NCBI RefSeq assembly: GCF_947493865.1 | Contig: NZ_CANLTC010000006.1 | Coordinates: 1 to 64,000 of the forward strand | Direction: 5' to 3' | DNA length: 64,000 bases | DNA from: an uncultured Halomonas sp. | GTDB lineage: Bacteria > Pseudomonadota > Gammaproteobacteria > Pseudomonadales > Halomonadaceae | Shown: in pieces, positions 1-7,966 of the stretch | How positions within the stretch are numbered: position 1 is the stretch's first letter | Layout: each line of letters begins with the position of its first letter | Notes under the pieces: model-generated | The model's database searches: none | Told to the model about the DNA's origin: nothing | Seen by the model: the letters and a program-made list of their open reading frames with translations, nothing else | Made by a program: the position numbers and the translations under genes

Positions 1-72
1 AGCAGTGAAACCGCTCAGCGCCGATGGTAGTGTGGGGTCTCCCCATGTGAGAGTAGGTCATCGTCAGGCATC
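1..72 (+). rRNA. rrf: 5S ribosomal RNA, 3' part
   Basis: The window opens inside a 5S rRNA gene. The bases read as the gammaproteobacterial 5S 3' half, with the GAAACCGCTCAGCGCCGATG segment, the TGGTAGTGTGGGG block and the closing GTAGGTCATCGTCAGGCATC arm. The 5' part lies outside the window. A Rho-independent terminator follows directly, so this is the last gene of an rRNA operon transcribed on the plus strand. The exact 3' end is an estimate within a few bases. Confidence 0.95.
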
Positions 73-80
73 TATCCGAA

Positions 81-111
81 CCCCCAGTCTCATTGAGGCT
101 GGGGGTTTTTT
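81..111 (+). terminator. Rho-independent terminator of the rRNA operon
   Basis: A 10-bp stem, CCCCCAGTCT pairing with AGGCTGGGGG across a CATTG loop (81-105, one T-G pair), is followed by a T run (106-111). It sits about nine bases after the 5S 3' end, the expected place for an rRNA operon terminator. Confidence 0.92.
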
Positions 112-319
112 GTGGCTGAAATAAAGCAATGGAAAGGCTGTAGGGCCTTAAAAGAAAGGCGCAATCAGAAAATTTTGTGCAAGGCGTTAAAAATAAAGCC
201 TTTTTATTTATGTAAATTAATGTTATTAATGAGAAATACAAAAAATACAAACGTAGCATTCATGTGTGATGCGAGTTATCGTGTTGCAGTTATTTGATGT
301 TCTATTTGAGGAGGCAGTC

Positions 320-517
320 GTGCAAAAGAACTTGATGCGTAAACTAGGTTTGGCCCTGTTGATGGCGTTGATGCTGGGTGGTGTCGCTGCGTGCGAAGAT
401 CAGGGCCCTGCGGAAGAAGCGGGCGAAAACATCGACGAAGCTACAGAAAGTGCCGGTGATAGCGTAGAAGAGATGGGTGAAGACATTCAGGACGCTGCCG
501 AAGACGCTCAAAACTGA
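320..517 (+). CDS. Small acidic lipoprotein, function unknown
   Basis: 65-residue protein. The chosen start is GTG at 320, preceded by a strong GAGGAGG ribosome-binding site six to seven bases upstream; an ATG at 335 is the alternative. Residues 1-24 form a lipoprotein signal peptide (basic MRK, then a Leu/Met-rich core) ending in a lipobox V-A-A-C, so the mature protein would be anchored through its Cys. The mature tail is almost entirely acidic and helical with heptad-like spacing (EEAGENIDEATESAGD and on). It resembles small envelope lipoproteins near entericidin in size, but no named family is recognised. It stands alone between the rRNA terminator and its own terminator. Confidence 0.72.
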   Translation: MQKNLMRKLGLALLMALMLGGVAACEDQGPAEEAGENIDEATESAGDSVEEMGEDIQDAAEDAQN

Positions 518-550
518 GTTGTATTCCGCTTCTGTACGTTGTGAAAAGAT

Positions 551-585
551 AAAAAGCCGGTCAGTTTACAACTGACCGGCTTTTT
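551..585. terminator. Bidirectional terminator between convergent genes
   Basis: A perfect inverted repeat: AAAAAGCCGGTCAGT pairs with ACTGACCGGCTTTTT around a TTACA loop. It carries A/T tracts on both sides, so it can end the plus-strand lipoprotein transcript and the minus-strand Tim44-like gene transcript. Confidence 0.93.
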
Positions 586-617
586 CTTGGTCTTTTTATG
601 AACAAGCGAGTTGTATA

Positions 618-1439
618 TCAGGCACTCGGATTCTGCTCGATACCCTGGACGTACCAAGGCGCTCCATCGCGTAGATCGCGAACCAGATGCCAGGTTTCGT
701 TAAACTCGTTTCGCTCGCCATTTTCATCCAGAATGCCGTGGAATAGCACCGTCGCTTCAGCCTTTTGACCGTGTTCCTGCACGTCGCCTAACTCTGCAAA
801 AAGACGCACGCTTTCGGTACGGTTGTTTGCCGAATGGTGAGCGCGTTCTTCGCGTAGCTGATTATACAGTTCAGGCGTCACATACTCCTGGATGCTGCTG
901 AAATCATTGTTGTCCCAGGCACGCTGTAGCGTCATGAAGTGTTCTTTTGCTCCCGTCAGGAACTGTTCCTTGTCAAACCAGGATGGATGCGACGACATGC
1001 GGCCATGATGGGTTGCTGCTGTAAACGCATGCCGTTGCTGACTGTCTGGTTGCGCCTGATGCTCGGAGTAGGCTTGCGGCCCCGCGGCAGTCGATACCTT
1101 GCGACGACGACCAAAGAGACGAAAGGCAAGCCAAATGGCGCCGGCAATCAACAGGATGTCGATAAATCGTAGTTCGTCGAAGGCGCCGCCAAAAAACAGC
1201 GAAGCCAACAGGCCGCCAGCGAGCAGGCCCGCAAATGGGCCGGCAAAGCGTGAAAGTCCTTTTGAAGGTTGGCGCTGCGGTGTGCTTGCTGTTCTGCTTG
1301 TCGTACTGGAGGGGGTGTTTACAGAGCGCGATTGAGAGCCGAAGCTCTTGCCGCCACCGAATCGCTTGGCTTCGGCATGCTCGACAGCCAGTCCGAAGCC
1401 AAGCAAGCCGACCAGCAGCATGACTAAGAGGTTACGCAT
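618..1439 (-). CDS. Tim44-like domain membrane protein
   Basis: 273 residues. Residues 1-24 look like a cleavable signal peptide (MRNLLVMLLVGLLGFGLAVEHAEA). A Gly/Ser/Thr-rich low-complexity stretch follows, with the FGGGKSFGSQ motif typical of bacterial Tim44-domain proteins. Two hydrophobic segments sit at about 66-86 and 91-107, ending in RRRK. The C-terminal half (about 155-270) is the Tim44/NTF2-like fold, with LQRAWDNNDFSSIQEYVTPE near its start. Bacterial members are membrane-attached proteins of unknown role; the mitochondrial relative is an import-motor subunit, which should not be carried over as a function. It lies 93 bases after yaaA on the same strand and ends at a shared terminator. 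Confidence 0.85.
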   Translation of the reverse strand: MRNLLVMLLVGLLGFGLAVEHAEAKRFGGGKSFGSQSRSVNTPSSTTSRTASTPQRQPSKGLSRFAGPFAGLLAGGLLASLFFGGAFDELRFIDILLIAGAIWLAFRLFGRRRKVSTAAGPQAYSEHQAQPDSQQRHAFTAATHHGRMSSHPSWFDKEQFLTGAKEHFMTLQRAWDNNDFSSIQEYVTPELYNQLREERAHHSANNRTESVRLFAELGDVQEHGQKAEATVLFHGILDENGERNEFNETWHLVRDLRDGAPWYVQGIEQNPSA

Positions 1440-1531
1440 ATTGTGTCTCCAGAAAAGAGGACGTCAGAGAAGGGAGGTTCATTCTAGCCTTTTATCCGGT
1501 ATTCGTATCCTAGATTTGCGGGCCAGGTCGG

Positions 1532-2305
1532 CTACGCTTCATCTCGGGTGAATACCAGGGTGTCGCCTTCAGACATGGTTGAATTGAAGCGATAACCGGC
1601 GACATCGAACGTCTTGATTGCATCCGGTGAGTCAACGCGGTTACGGATTAGCCAGGCGCTCATCAGGCCCCGTGCCTTTTTGGCGTAGAAACTGATGATC
1701 TTGTATTGACCGTTCTTGGCATCCTTGAATACTGGTGTAATGACTCTGGCCGAGAGACGCTTTATGTCGATTGCCCTGGAGTACTCATTGGACGCCAGGT
1801 TGACGAGCACGTTGGAGCCGCTGTGCGCGATGGCGGTCTCTAGATCCCGGGTCAGGCGATCCCGCCAGAAGGCGTAGAGATCCTTGCCGGCGGCATTGGG
1901 CAAGCGGGTTCCCATTTCCAGACGATAAGGCTGTATCAGGTCAAGTGGCCGCAACAAACCGTAAAGGCCTGAAAGGATCCGCATATGATCCTGAGCAAAA
2001 GCGTTGTCGTAGGTGTTGAACGTCGATGCCTCAAGTCCGGTGTAGACATCGCCCTGAAAGGCCTGGATCGCTTGCTTCGCATTATCAAGAGTAAAGGGTG
2101 GCGACCATTCGTCATAGCGAGCAGTGTTGAGGCCGGCCAGTTTGTCGCTGATACTCATCAGTTCGGCAAGCTGTTGGGGCGAATAGCCGCGCAGGATCTC
2201 GACCAACGCCATGCTTTGCTCGAGATAGTCGGGTTGTGTGTACTGTTCTGTAGACGGCGGCGTTTCGAAGTCCAGCGTCTTGGCGGGTGAAATGATACTG
2301 AGCAC
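1532..2305 (-). CDS. yaaA: Peroxide stress protein YaaA (UPF0246)
   Basis: 257 residues, the usual family length. It begins with the diagnostic [17 protein letters not shown] and keeps the internal block [20 protein letters not shown] (about 112-131) and the [12 protein letters not shown] and FKDAKNG segments. In Escherichia coli YaaA limits damage during hydrogen peroxide stress by lowering free iron, and the fold binds DNA; that role is taken from the family. The ATG at 2305 gives the conserved N-terminus, so the start is secure. No OxyR site was recognised upstream. Confidence 0.95.
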   Translation of the reverse strand: MLSIISPAKTLDFETPPSTEQYTQPDYLEQSMALVEILRGYSPQQLAELMSISDKLAGLNTARYDEWSPPFTLDNAKQAIQAFQGDVYTGLEASTFNTYDNAFAQDHMRILSGLYGLLRPLDLIQPYRLEMGTRLPNAAGKDLYAFWRDRLTRDLETAIAHSGSNVLVNLASNEYSRAIDIKRLSARVITPVFKDAKNGQYKIISFYAKKARGLMSAWLIRNRVDSPDAIKTFDVAGYRFNSTMSEGDTLVFTRDEA

Positions 2306-2637
2306 AGGCCCTCCGTAGTTGTCGGCTCTTGAAAACGAGGGTATCTCAAGCGCTAGTACTAGGATAGATCGGACTTTCGTTATCTTTTCATTTATGAGCG
2401 ATGGAGTAGAATACTTAGAATGCTGCTTCGCAGCATTTTGAGTCGAATATATCGATATCGTTGATGTAATGAGGGATCGCCAGTACGCCTTGAGTAGTGA
2501 TTGAGAGAGGCGTATGCTTGCCGGCCGATGAGTCGAGCTTTAAAAGATTCATTGGTTTGCAGTAAAGAGATGGTGGCTCAGGAGGAGCCAAATTCGACAT
2601 TGTCACCCAGGCATATTTGGATTTAAGGTTCTTAGCC
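2306..2637. other. Intergenic region between divergent yaaA and Sel1 gene
   Basis: 332 bases, more AT-rich than its surroundings. It must hold promoters for two divergent genes, but no convincing -35/-10 pair was identified. Visible structures are a CTAGTACTAG palindrome at about 2353, a short hairpin AATGCTG/CAGCATT at 2419-2437 followed by only four T, and TGGCTC/GAGCCA at 2574-2590. A 74-codon minus-strand frame covers much of it but shows no coding character. Confidence 0.5.
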
Positions 2638-3147
2638 ATGGCGCAGGCATCTTCCTTGTTTACCCGGCTTGAGTTTCGGCTGGCAGAACAGCTTTTTCAT
2701 ACGCGTTGGTTACCACGCTCACCGCGTACCCAACGTTTGACATTGCGGCTGTTTCAGCGCTGCGCTGACGCAGGGCATGTCGACGCTCTGTCCGTTTATG
2801 GTCACATGCTGTTTCATCGCGGTACGACCTCCCAGGACAAGGCCAAGGGCGCACGCTATGTGCTTCAGGCCGCGCAGAATGGTGACGCTCATGCGCAGTA
2901 TCAGGCTGCTCGCATATATGAGTTTGGCTGTGCTCAGTATCCGCGTCGGGATGATCATGCGGTAACCTGGTATGCGCGTGCAGGGGATTCAGGCCATCCT
3001 TTGGCAGCGGAACGCCTGGCTCGTGCCTATCATTCAGGTGAATTGGGTCTTTCAGTGGACGCTCAACGTTCTGCTTATTGGCAGGCTTTGGCTGATCGTG
3101 ACATCGACAGTGACGAACCCTCTGCTCGAGAGCTTCGAACGCATTGA
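2638..3147 (+). CDS. Sel1-repeat (TPR-like) protein
   Basis: 169 residues. The start is ATG 2638 (MAQASSLF), because AAGG lies nine bases upstream; an in-frame upstream ATG lacks a site. Sel1-type repeats of about 36 residues are visible: AGHVDALSVYGHMLFHRG, then DKAKGARYVLQAAQNGDAHA, then DDHAVTWYARAGDSGHPLAA with ERLARAYHSGELGLSVD. These give helical-hairpin solenoids that mediate protein-protein contacts. No signal peptide is seen, so it is probably cytoplasmic. Its partner is unknown and the neighbours give no hint. Confidence 0.82.
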   Translation: MAQASSLFTRLEFRLAEQLFHTRWLPRSPRTQRLTLRLFQRCADAGHVDALSVYGHMLFHRGTTSQDKAKGARYVLQAAQNGDAHAQYQAARIYEFGCAQYPRRDDHAVTWYARAGDSGHPLAAERLARAYHSGELGLSVDAQRSAYWQALADRDIDSDEPSARELRTH

Positions 3148-3224
3148 CGCTTCGCCATCGTCCTGAGTCTTTCTGCCTTGTGGTACGGCGAGAATATCAG
3201 GACGTCTAGCGAAGCCATAACGAC

Positions 3225-4211
3225 TCAATCGTCCTTGGCTACCGATAATAGAAGCTTGCCCACGTTCGAGTTGCTCTCCATGTACGCCATGGCCTCTTCC
3301 GCTTCCTGAATGGGATAGTCGCTGTCGATCAGCGGGTATAGTTCGCCTGTAGTCAGGCGCGGCCAGACGTACGCCTGCAGTTCGTCAAGAATCGCACCCT
3401 TGGCTTGCGGCGACTTGCTGCGCAGCGTCGAGCCAATCAGCCGCTGTCGTTTCATCAACATGCGGCCGAGATCCAGTTCAGCGCTGCGTCCGCTCAATAT
3501 GGCGATCAGCACCAGGCGGCCGTCGGCATTGAGCACCTTTTGATTGTCCGCAAGATAGTTGGCACCCACTGGATCCAGAATGACGTCGACACCGCCGCCC
3601 CACTCCGTTACTGCCTCGACGAAACTACCATTGTGGCGATTCCAGCCGGCTTCCGCGCCCAACGCCTTACACCGTTCTATCTTCTCATCGTTGCCCACGG
3701 TCACGAAACAAGGGTACCCGAACGCTCGGCATAGCTGGACAGCGGTGCTACCCACGCCACTGGCACCGGCATGCAGCAGCACACGCTCGCCTTTGCTCTC
3801 GGCGTGATCGAGACCGCCTTCCATGAATAGATTGAGCCAGGCGGTCGCGAACATCTCGGGCAGGGCGGCAGACTCACGTAGCCCAAGTCCTTCAGGTACC
3901 GGCATTACCTGCCGCTGGTCAACGACTACCTCTTCTGCATAGCCGCCGCCGGCAAGCAAAGCGCAGACCTTCTGGCCCGTTTCCAACTGAGCCACGCCGG
4001 GCCCTGCTTCCGTGATCGTCCCGCTGATTTCCAGCCCCAGAATGTCGGAGGCGCCGGGGGGCGGCGGATAGTTGCCCGCACGTTGCCCCGAATCGGCCCG
4101 GTTCATGCCGGCCCAGGCAACGCGTATGCGTACCTCGTTGTCTTTCAACGGGCCTGGCGAGGGTTGTTCACACCATCTCAGTGTCTTGTCGTCATCGATC
4201 GCAATAGCGTA
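3225..4211 (-). CDS. NAD(P)H quinone oxidoreductase, zinc-free MDR family (PIG3-like)
   Basis: 328 residues from ATG 4211, which has AAGGAG six bases upstream; a longer frame begins at 4244 but lacks such a site. The N-terminal GroES-like domain carries the MNRADSGQRAGNYPPPPGAS segment typical of the PIG3/TP53I3 and Qor branch. The Rossmann part has HAGASGVGSTAVQLCRA (about 142-158), the NADPH-binding loop, and IDSDYPIQEAEEAMAYMESN near the C-terminus. Catalytic-zinc Cys/His ligands of alcohol dehydrogenases are absent, as expected for quinone reductases. The substrate is unknown. It lies downstream of the LOG gene on the same strand. Confidence 0.88.
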   Translation of the reverse strand, partial: YAIAIDDDKTLRWCEQPSPGPLKDNEVRIRVAWAGMNRADSGQRAGNYPPPPGASDILGLEISGTITEAGPGVAQLETGQKVCALLAGGGYAEEVVVDQRQVMPVPEGLGLRESAALPEMFATAWLNLFMEGGLDHAESKGERVLLHAGASGVGSTAVQLCRAFGYPCFVTVGNDEKIERCKALGAEAGWNRHNGSFVEAVTEWGGGVDVILDPVGANYLADNQKVLNADGRLVLIAILSGRSAELDLGRMLMKRQRLIGSTLRSKSPQAKGAILDELQAYVWPRLTTGELYPLIDSDYPIQEAEEAMAYMESNSNVGKLLLSVAKDD

Positions 4212-4249
4212 CATGGGGCTCTCCTTGATCCGTGGTTCCGTCAATGGGG

Positions 4250-4792
4250 TTACAACTGAGACTCGAGAATGTCCAACAGGGCATCCGGGGTGCTTGCACT
4301 CTGCAGCTTGGCACGAGTCGTCGCCGCCAGAAAACCGGCATTCGCTGCATCATCCATGAAACCTAGCAACGGCTGATAGAAATTCGCCACGTCGAGCACC
4401 CCGATGGGCTTGTCGTGCAGGCCCAGATATTGCCAAGTCCATACCTCGAACAATTCCTCCAGCGTACCAATGCCGCCAGGCATGGCAATGAAGGCGTCGG
4501 CATGTTCTGCCATGATCGCCTTGCGCTCGTGCATGCTGTCTACCTTGATCAGCTGACTCAGCCCGGTGTGGGCCATTTCACGATCGATCAGATGGTGGGG
4601 TATGACACCAATGACCTCTCCGCCAGCCTCGAGGGCTGCATTGGCAACGATTCCCATCAGGCCGATATGCGCACCGCCATAGACCAGGCCAAGGCCTCGG
4701 GTGGCAATGCGCGTGCCCAGCTCGACGGCGGCTTCACGAAACCGTGGATCATGGCCTTCTCGGGCTCCCAGATAGACACAAATTCTGCGCAT
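4250..4792 (-). CDS. LOG family protein (TIGR00730), nucleoside 5'-monophosphate phosphoribohydrolase
   Basis: 180 residues, full length. The family signatures are clear: RICVYLGAREG at the N-terminus, VYGGAHIGLMG (about 39-49), the active-site pair ERKAIM and PGGIGTLEELFEVWTWQYLG (about 105-124). Family enzymes cleave the N-glycosidic bond of nucleoside monophosphates to ribose 5-phosphate and a base; bacterial LOGs are often described as cytokinin-activating, but many are general purine salvage or toxin-control enzymes. It lies just upstream of the quinone oxidoreductase (38 bases to that gene's start), with which it is probably co-transcribed. Confidence 0.93.
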   Translation of the reverse strand: MRRICVYLGAREGHDPRFREAAVELGTRIATRGLGLVYGGAHIGLMGIVANAALEAGGEVIGVIPHHLIDREMAHTGLSQLIKVDSMHERKAIMAEHADAFIAMPGGIGTLEELFEVWTWQYLGLHDKPIGVLDVANFYQPLLGFMDDAANAGFLAATTRAKLQSASTPDALLDILESQL

Positions 4793-4836
4793 GCTCGTTC
4801 CAGTTGTCGGTCGGTTTTTTCAAAAAGGAGAAAGGA

Positions 4837-5358
4837 TCAGGGTAGCTCGTCAATGATGCCGTATTCCGCATCCAACCATTGACCGATCACGTTATCGCCA
4901 CACAGATGATGGGCATATTGGGTATGCAGGCAGCGCACCTGATGCCAGTTGGCGATACCGCCGATACCGCGCTGTCGAAACAGGTCGATATAGCCTCGTT
5001 GCTCTGCCTGCTTGCGGTGTTCGTCGCGCATGTGGTGCCAGCGCTGAGCCACATAGTCTTCGTGACTGCGCCAGTAGGCGGCGAGAAAGTCGGGGTCGTC
5101 CTGAAGGCGTGCTTCAAGCTGCTTGATGACCCCACTTGCCTCGATCCGGGACAATACAACCTTGAGTCGCTCGGAGCTGAGCCAGTAGAGCGTCGGAAAG
5201 GGCTTGCCATTGACGATGGACTCCATGCGCAGCACCAGCGGCGTGCCTTGCCCATCCGTGGCGGTAATGGCCTGGATACCCTGAGGCGCTCGCCCGATCT
5301 GCGCTTCAATGATGGCAAGCTGATCGTCAGTGGGGATTTGTGAGGTTCGGATCACCAT
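4837..5358 (-). CDS. DUF501 family protein
   Basis: 173 residues from ATG 5358 (MVIRTSQIPTDDQLAIIEAQ). The long upstream extension in this frame is the antisense-free overlap with the preceding gene and lacks conservation-like character. The DUF501 pattern is visible: IEAQIGRAPQGI, then VLRMESIVNGKPFPTLYWL (about 49-67), and near the C-terminus a His/Cys/Asp cluster RCLHTQYAHHLCGDNVIG. The conserved Cys and His suggest an enzyme or metal site, but the family has no assigned activity. Its start overlaps the end of the 110-residue hypothetical gene by 32 bases, so the two are probably translationally coupled. Confidence 0.85.
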   Translation of the reverse strand: MVIRTSQIPTDDQLAIIEAQIGRAPQGIQAITATDGQGTPLVLRMESIVNGKPFPTLYWLSSERLKVVLSRIEASGVIKQLEARLQDDPDFLAAYWRSHEDYVAQRWHHMRDEHRKQAEQRGYIDLFRQRGIGGIANWHQVRCLHTQYAHHLCGDNVIGQWLDAEYGIIDELP

Positions 5359-5659
5359 GATCGTCGGGATCTCGTAGAAATTTGTTCGAGCGTGCCACGC
5401 CGCGAAAGAACGCCTTGTTGAGCTGAATGGGGGTCGGCACATAGCGCCATTTACGTTCGCAATAGTCGGTAGCACGTAGGATCAGGGCATCATACAGACG
5501 ATTGAAGGGCGAGTCATAATCGTAAGGGTCGTCGCCGAACAGACGAATATGGGGAAAGTCTGCGAAACGCTCGATGAAGTAACGCTCCAGATCCGCCTCG
5601 ACGGTGCGGTGACGCTTGACATCGTCAGGATCGAGCCAGAGATCGTAGCGGATGGCCAT
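5327..5659 (-). CDS. Hypothetical protein, 110 residues
   Basis: Not recognised as a named family. It is rich in Asp, Arg, Tyr and Trp, with no signal peptide or membrane segment. The segments DPDDVKRHRTVEADLERYFI and FNRLYDALILRATDYCERKW look like soluble amphipathic helices. The base composition and codon use match the neighbours. It precedes and overlaps the DUF501 gene by 32 bases on the same strand, which supports it being real and functionally linked to DUF501. Start ATG 5659 is the only good candidate. Confidence 0.65.
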   Translation of the reverse strand: MAIRYDLWLDPDDVKRHRTVEADLERYFIERFADFPHIRLFGDDPYDYDSPFNRLYDALILRATDYCERKWRYVPTPIQLNKAFFRGVARSNKFLRDPDDHGDPNLTNPH

Positions 5660-5718
5660 GTCAGGCTCCAGGGCGGCAGGATGAGATATTCAGTGTGACA
5701 GTTTATTTGTCACGATAT

Positions 5719-6189
5719 TCAGTTTCTTGCCAAAGGCACCATGTGGGCCTGAGTGAGGCGCTGCAGCTGCGCCGGGGAAAGGGCGATCTCCAGACCGCGT
5801 CGTCCCGCGCTCACGTAAAGGCGTTCAAGGTGGCCGGCGCTACTGTCGATGAATGTCGCCAGACGCTGCTTCTGACCAAGCGGGCTGATGCCGCCGACGA
5901 TATAACCGGTGGCCCGTTCCGCCACCGCCGCCTCGGCTAATACTGCCTTCTTGGCCTTGGCGGCCCGCGCCAAGGCCTTGAGATCAAGGGTTCGAGATAC
6001 CGGCACCAGTGCCACGGCCAGGCGCGATGCCTCGATGTCGACTATCAGCGTCTTGAATACGGCATCTGGCGACAGGCCAAGCGTCTGGGCTGCTTCCTCG
6101 CCGTAGGCCGCTATGTTCGTATCATGCGTGTATTCGAGCAGCTCAAAATCGACACCATGACGTCGCAATAGATCTATGGCAGGGGTCAT
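5719..6189 (-). CDS. ybaK: Cys-tRNA(Pro)/Cys-tRNA(Cys) deacylase YbaK
   Basis: 156 residues, the normal YbaK length. The editing domain starts TPAIDLLRRHGVDFELLEY. The catalytic Lys lies in VFKTLIV (about residue 46), and GYIVGGISPLGQKQRL (about 94-109) forms the substrate pocket. YbaK hydrolyses Cys wrongly attached to tRNA(Pro) by ProRS, acting in trans in the cytoplasm. The start ATG overlaps the stop of the upstream thioesterase gene as ATGA, so the pair is translationally coupled. Confidence 0.95.
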   Translation of the reverse strand: MTPAIDLLRRHGVDFELLEYTHDTNIAAYGEEAAQTLGLSPDAVFKTLIVDIEASRLAVALVPVSRTLDLKALARAAKAKKAVLAEAAVAERATGYIVGGISPLGQKQRLATFIDSSAGHLERLYVSAGRRGLEIALSPAQLQRLTQAHMVPLARN

Positions 6190-6602
6190 GCACGGCCTTC
6201 GGTGTCTTCCTGAAGGTGTTTCTCCAGCTCGTGACGGATCTCTGGCGGCAGCGGCGTCGCACGCTTGGCTGTGTGATCGTAATAGACCATTACGGTATTG
6301 CCTCGGGCGCCGGGCCGACCCTTCTGCCAGGCTTCCTGGGTGACAGTGAAAGAACTGTTGCCCAGGCGTGAAAGCCAGGTACGCAGCTCGATATCCTCGC
6401 CATAGAACAATTCAGCACGATACTCCACTTCCATGCGCGCCATGATCAATGTCCATTTACGCGGATCGAGATCCGGTGTGAATAGGCGAAACAGGTCGTT
6501 GCGAGCCCACTCGAACCAGGCAGGAAGACGCGTATTGTTGATGTGGCCGAGAGCATCGGTATCGTAAAAGGCAGGTTCTATTTGGCGAGTAAACATGGCC
6601 AT
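6186..6602 (-). CDS. Acyl-CoA thioesterase, hotdog fold (YbgC/FadM type)
   Basis: 138 residues, one hotdog domain. The active-site motif YDTDALGHINNTRL (about 13-26) has the Asp and the H-x-N of 4-hydroxybenzoyl-CoA-type thioesterases. RMEVEYRAELFYGEDIELRT (about 56-75) is the central helix-strand region. Members hydrolyse acyl-CoA thioesters; chain-length preference cannot be read from the sequence. It overlaps ybaK by four bases (ATGA) and follows the membrane-protein gene by 18 bases, so all three probably share a transcript. Confidence 0.9.
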   Translation of the reverse strand: MAMFTRQIEPAFYDTDALGHINNTRLPAWFEWARNDLFRLFTPDLDPRKWTLIMARMEVEYRAELFYGEDIELRTWLSRLGNSSFTVTQEAWQKGRPGARGNTVMVYYDHTAKRATPLPPEIRHELEKHLQEDTEGRA

Positions 6603-6620
6603 GTTCCTATGAAGAAAGCA

Positions 6621-7442
6621 TCAGTTTGGATTGAACTCGGCAGCCTTGCGACTTTGCCACCAGCGCTGCAGGCGGGTCCATAGCAATAGCCATAGGGTGG
6701 CCACGACAAAGCCGAGGAGAGTGCCCAGGGCAAGGCCCAGGGTTGTATAGGTCAAGGATACGCACAGCGCATAGCAGAGCAGCGACCCGAGTCCTGCCGG
6801 GTAATGCTTGATGACCGTGGCTGCTGGTGCGATCCCGTGGGTCAAGTGCAATATGACCAGAAAGGGATACATGGTGACCGGGAAGGCGGCGAGAATGCCG
6901 GCCCAGGCGGTGGGCACCACATGGGCAAGCCCGGTGATCAGAAAGATGATTGCTGCGGCCAGCCCCGAACGAAAAGCCAGCGCCCACCAGGAAAAGTGGC
7001 CCTTTACGGTAGTTCGGGTATCCGGCACGCGCCGATAGAGCCAGGTGAATGCCAGGATGGCTACCAGCGTCGTCAAGGTACCGCTCAATCGATTGAAATC
7101 TATTTGCGCCAAAATGGTGCTGGCAGCCAACCAGCACAGCAGGCCGCCTGCGGTGCCTGTCAATACCCCAGCAACGCCGTTTCGTCGCGCGCTGAGTAAG
7201 TAACCGCCTCCTAGCGCCAGGGTCGAGGTGAAGCCGGCGAGGGTATGCACGGCACTTTCGGCGGCGAACCCGGGAGATAGCTCAAGACCAATAAAGAACA
7301 AGGCGATGGCGGTCCCCAGCGGGTACCCGGACAGCAGCCCGGCAACCCGCGTACTGACCCGCTCGGCAACCATCGACAGACCCAGCACGATGCCAACGGA
7401 AATGAGCAGCTTGGCGATCTGAAGGGTTAGGGGTACTTCCAT
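6621..7442 (-). CDS. Polytopic inner-membrane protein with an internal duplication
   Basis: 273 residues from ATG 7442, which has AAGGA eight bases upstream; a GTG at 7457 would add five residues. About eight to ten hydrophobic segments are visible. The two halves look related: VAGLLSGYPLGTAIALFFIG (about 34-53) matches WAGILAAFPVTMYPFLVILH in position and pattern, each followed by an Ala/His-containing helix. This suggests a duplicated domain as in many transporters. No named family is recognised and the substrate is unknown. It is the first gene of a likely operon with the thioesterase and ybaK. Confidence 0.75.
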   Translation of the reverse strand: MEVPLTLQIAKLLISVGIVLGLSMVAERVSTRVAGLLSGYPLGTAIALFFIGLELSPGFAAESAVHTLAGFTSTLALGGGYLLSARRNGVAGVLTGTAGGLLCWLAASTILAQIDFNRLSGTLTTLVAILAFTWLYRRVPDTRTTVKGHFSWWALAFRSGLAAAIIFLITGLAHVVPTAWAGILAAFPVTMYPFLVILHLTHGIAPAATVIKHYPAGLGSLLCYALCVSLTYTTLGLALGTLLGFVVATLWLLLWTRLQRWWQSRKAAEFNPN

Positions 7443-7500
7443 GGTAAATTCCTTCACTCCAATGAAGCTGTCTTATACATTACTGACTTGCAAGCTATCG

Positions 7501-7929
7501 CTATATGAGACGTTGGGCCTGTTTGTCCGCCCAGGCCTGTGCCAGAGCCGGTTTCAGCGGCTCACGCAGGTGTTCGGGAAGTGCCTCGATTGCCTGGATG
7601 ACCGTCTCGAAGGAGCGATTGCGAAGCCAGCAATAAGCCCAGGCGCAGGCTTCGTATTCATCCCGAGGTACGGGTCGGGAAGGCATCTGCACCAATAAAA
7701 ACAGTGATGTCCGAGCCGCCCATAGAGGAGGTTGACGGCTGTTGCCCCATTCTTCGAGCTGCTTGCCGTTAGGAGCCGCCTCCTCGGGCTCGCCCAGTTT
7801 GGCCAGGCGCGCGGTGTCCGCAAGGATCATCGCCAGTCGATCGGGGCTTGCCTGCCCCAGCAGCAGCCAATGTTCGACCACACGCGAGGTACCGCGCAGG
7901 ACCTTGGCATAGAAGATGCTTTCAGGCAT
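7501..7929 (-). CDS. Hypothetical protein, 142 residues
   Basis: Not recognised. A soluble, mostly helical protein rich in Leu, Ala, Glu and Trp, for example VVEHWLLLGQASPDRLAMIL (about 17-36) and CWLRNRSFETVIQAIEALPE. No signal peptide, cofactor motif or Cys cluster is visible. It is transcribed away from the divergent malY-type gene, with only 37 bases between the two starts, so both promoters would have to overlap in or near this gap. Confidence 0.6.
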   Translation of the reverse strand: MPESIFYAKVLRGTSRVVEHWLLLGQASPDRLAMILADTARLAKLGEPEEAAPNGKQLEEWGNSRQPPLWAARTSLFLLVQMPSRPVPRDEYEACAWAYCWLRNRSFETVIQAIEALPEHLREPLKPALAQAWADKQAQRLI

Positions 7930-7966
7930 GTTCGATCTTCCGAGTCGCTAAGGTAAAGGAGGCGTC

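Noticed and set aside
2415..2639. 74-codon minus-strand frame in the yaaA-Sel1 gap
   Set aside because: It has no ribosome-binding site and irregular codon use, and it overlaps the Sel1 gene start; the region looks like a divergent promoter.
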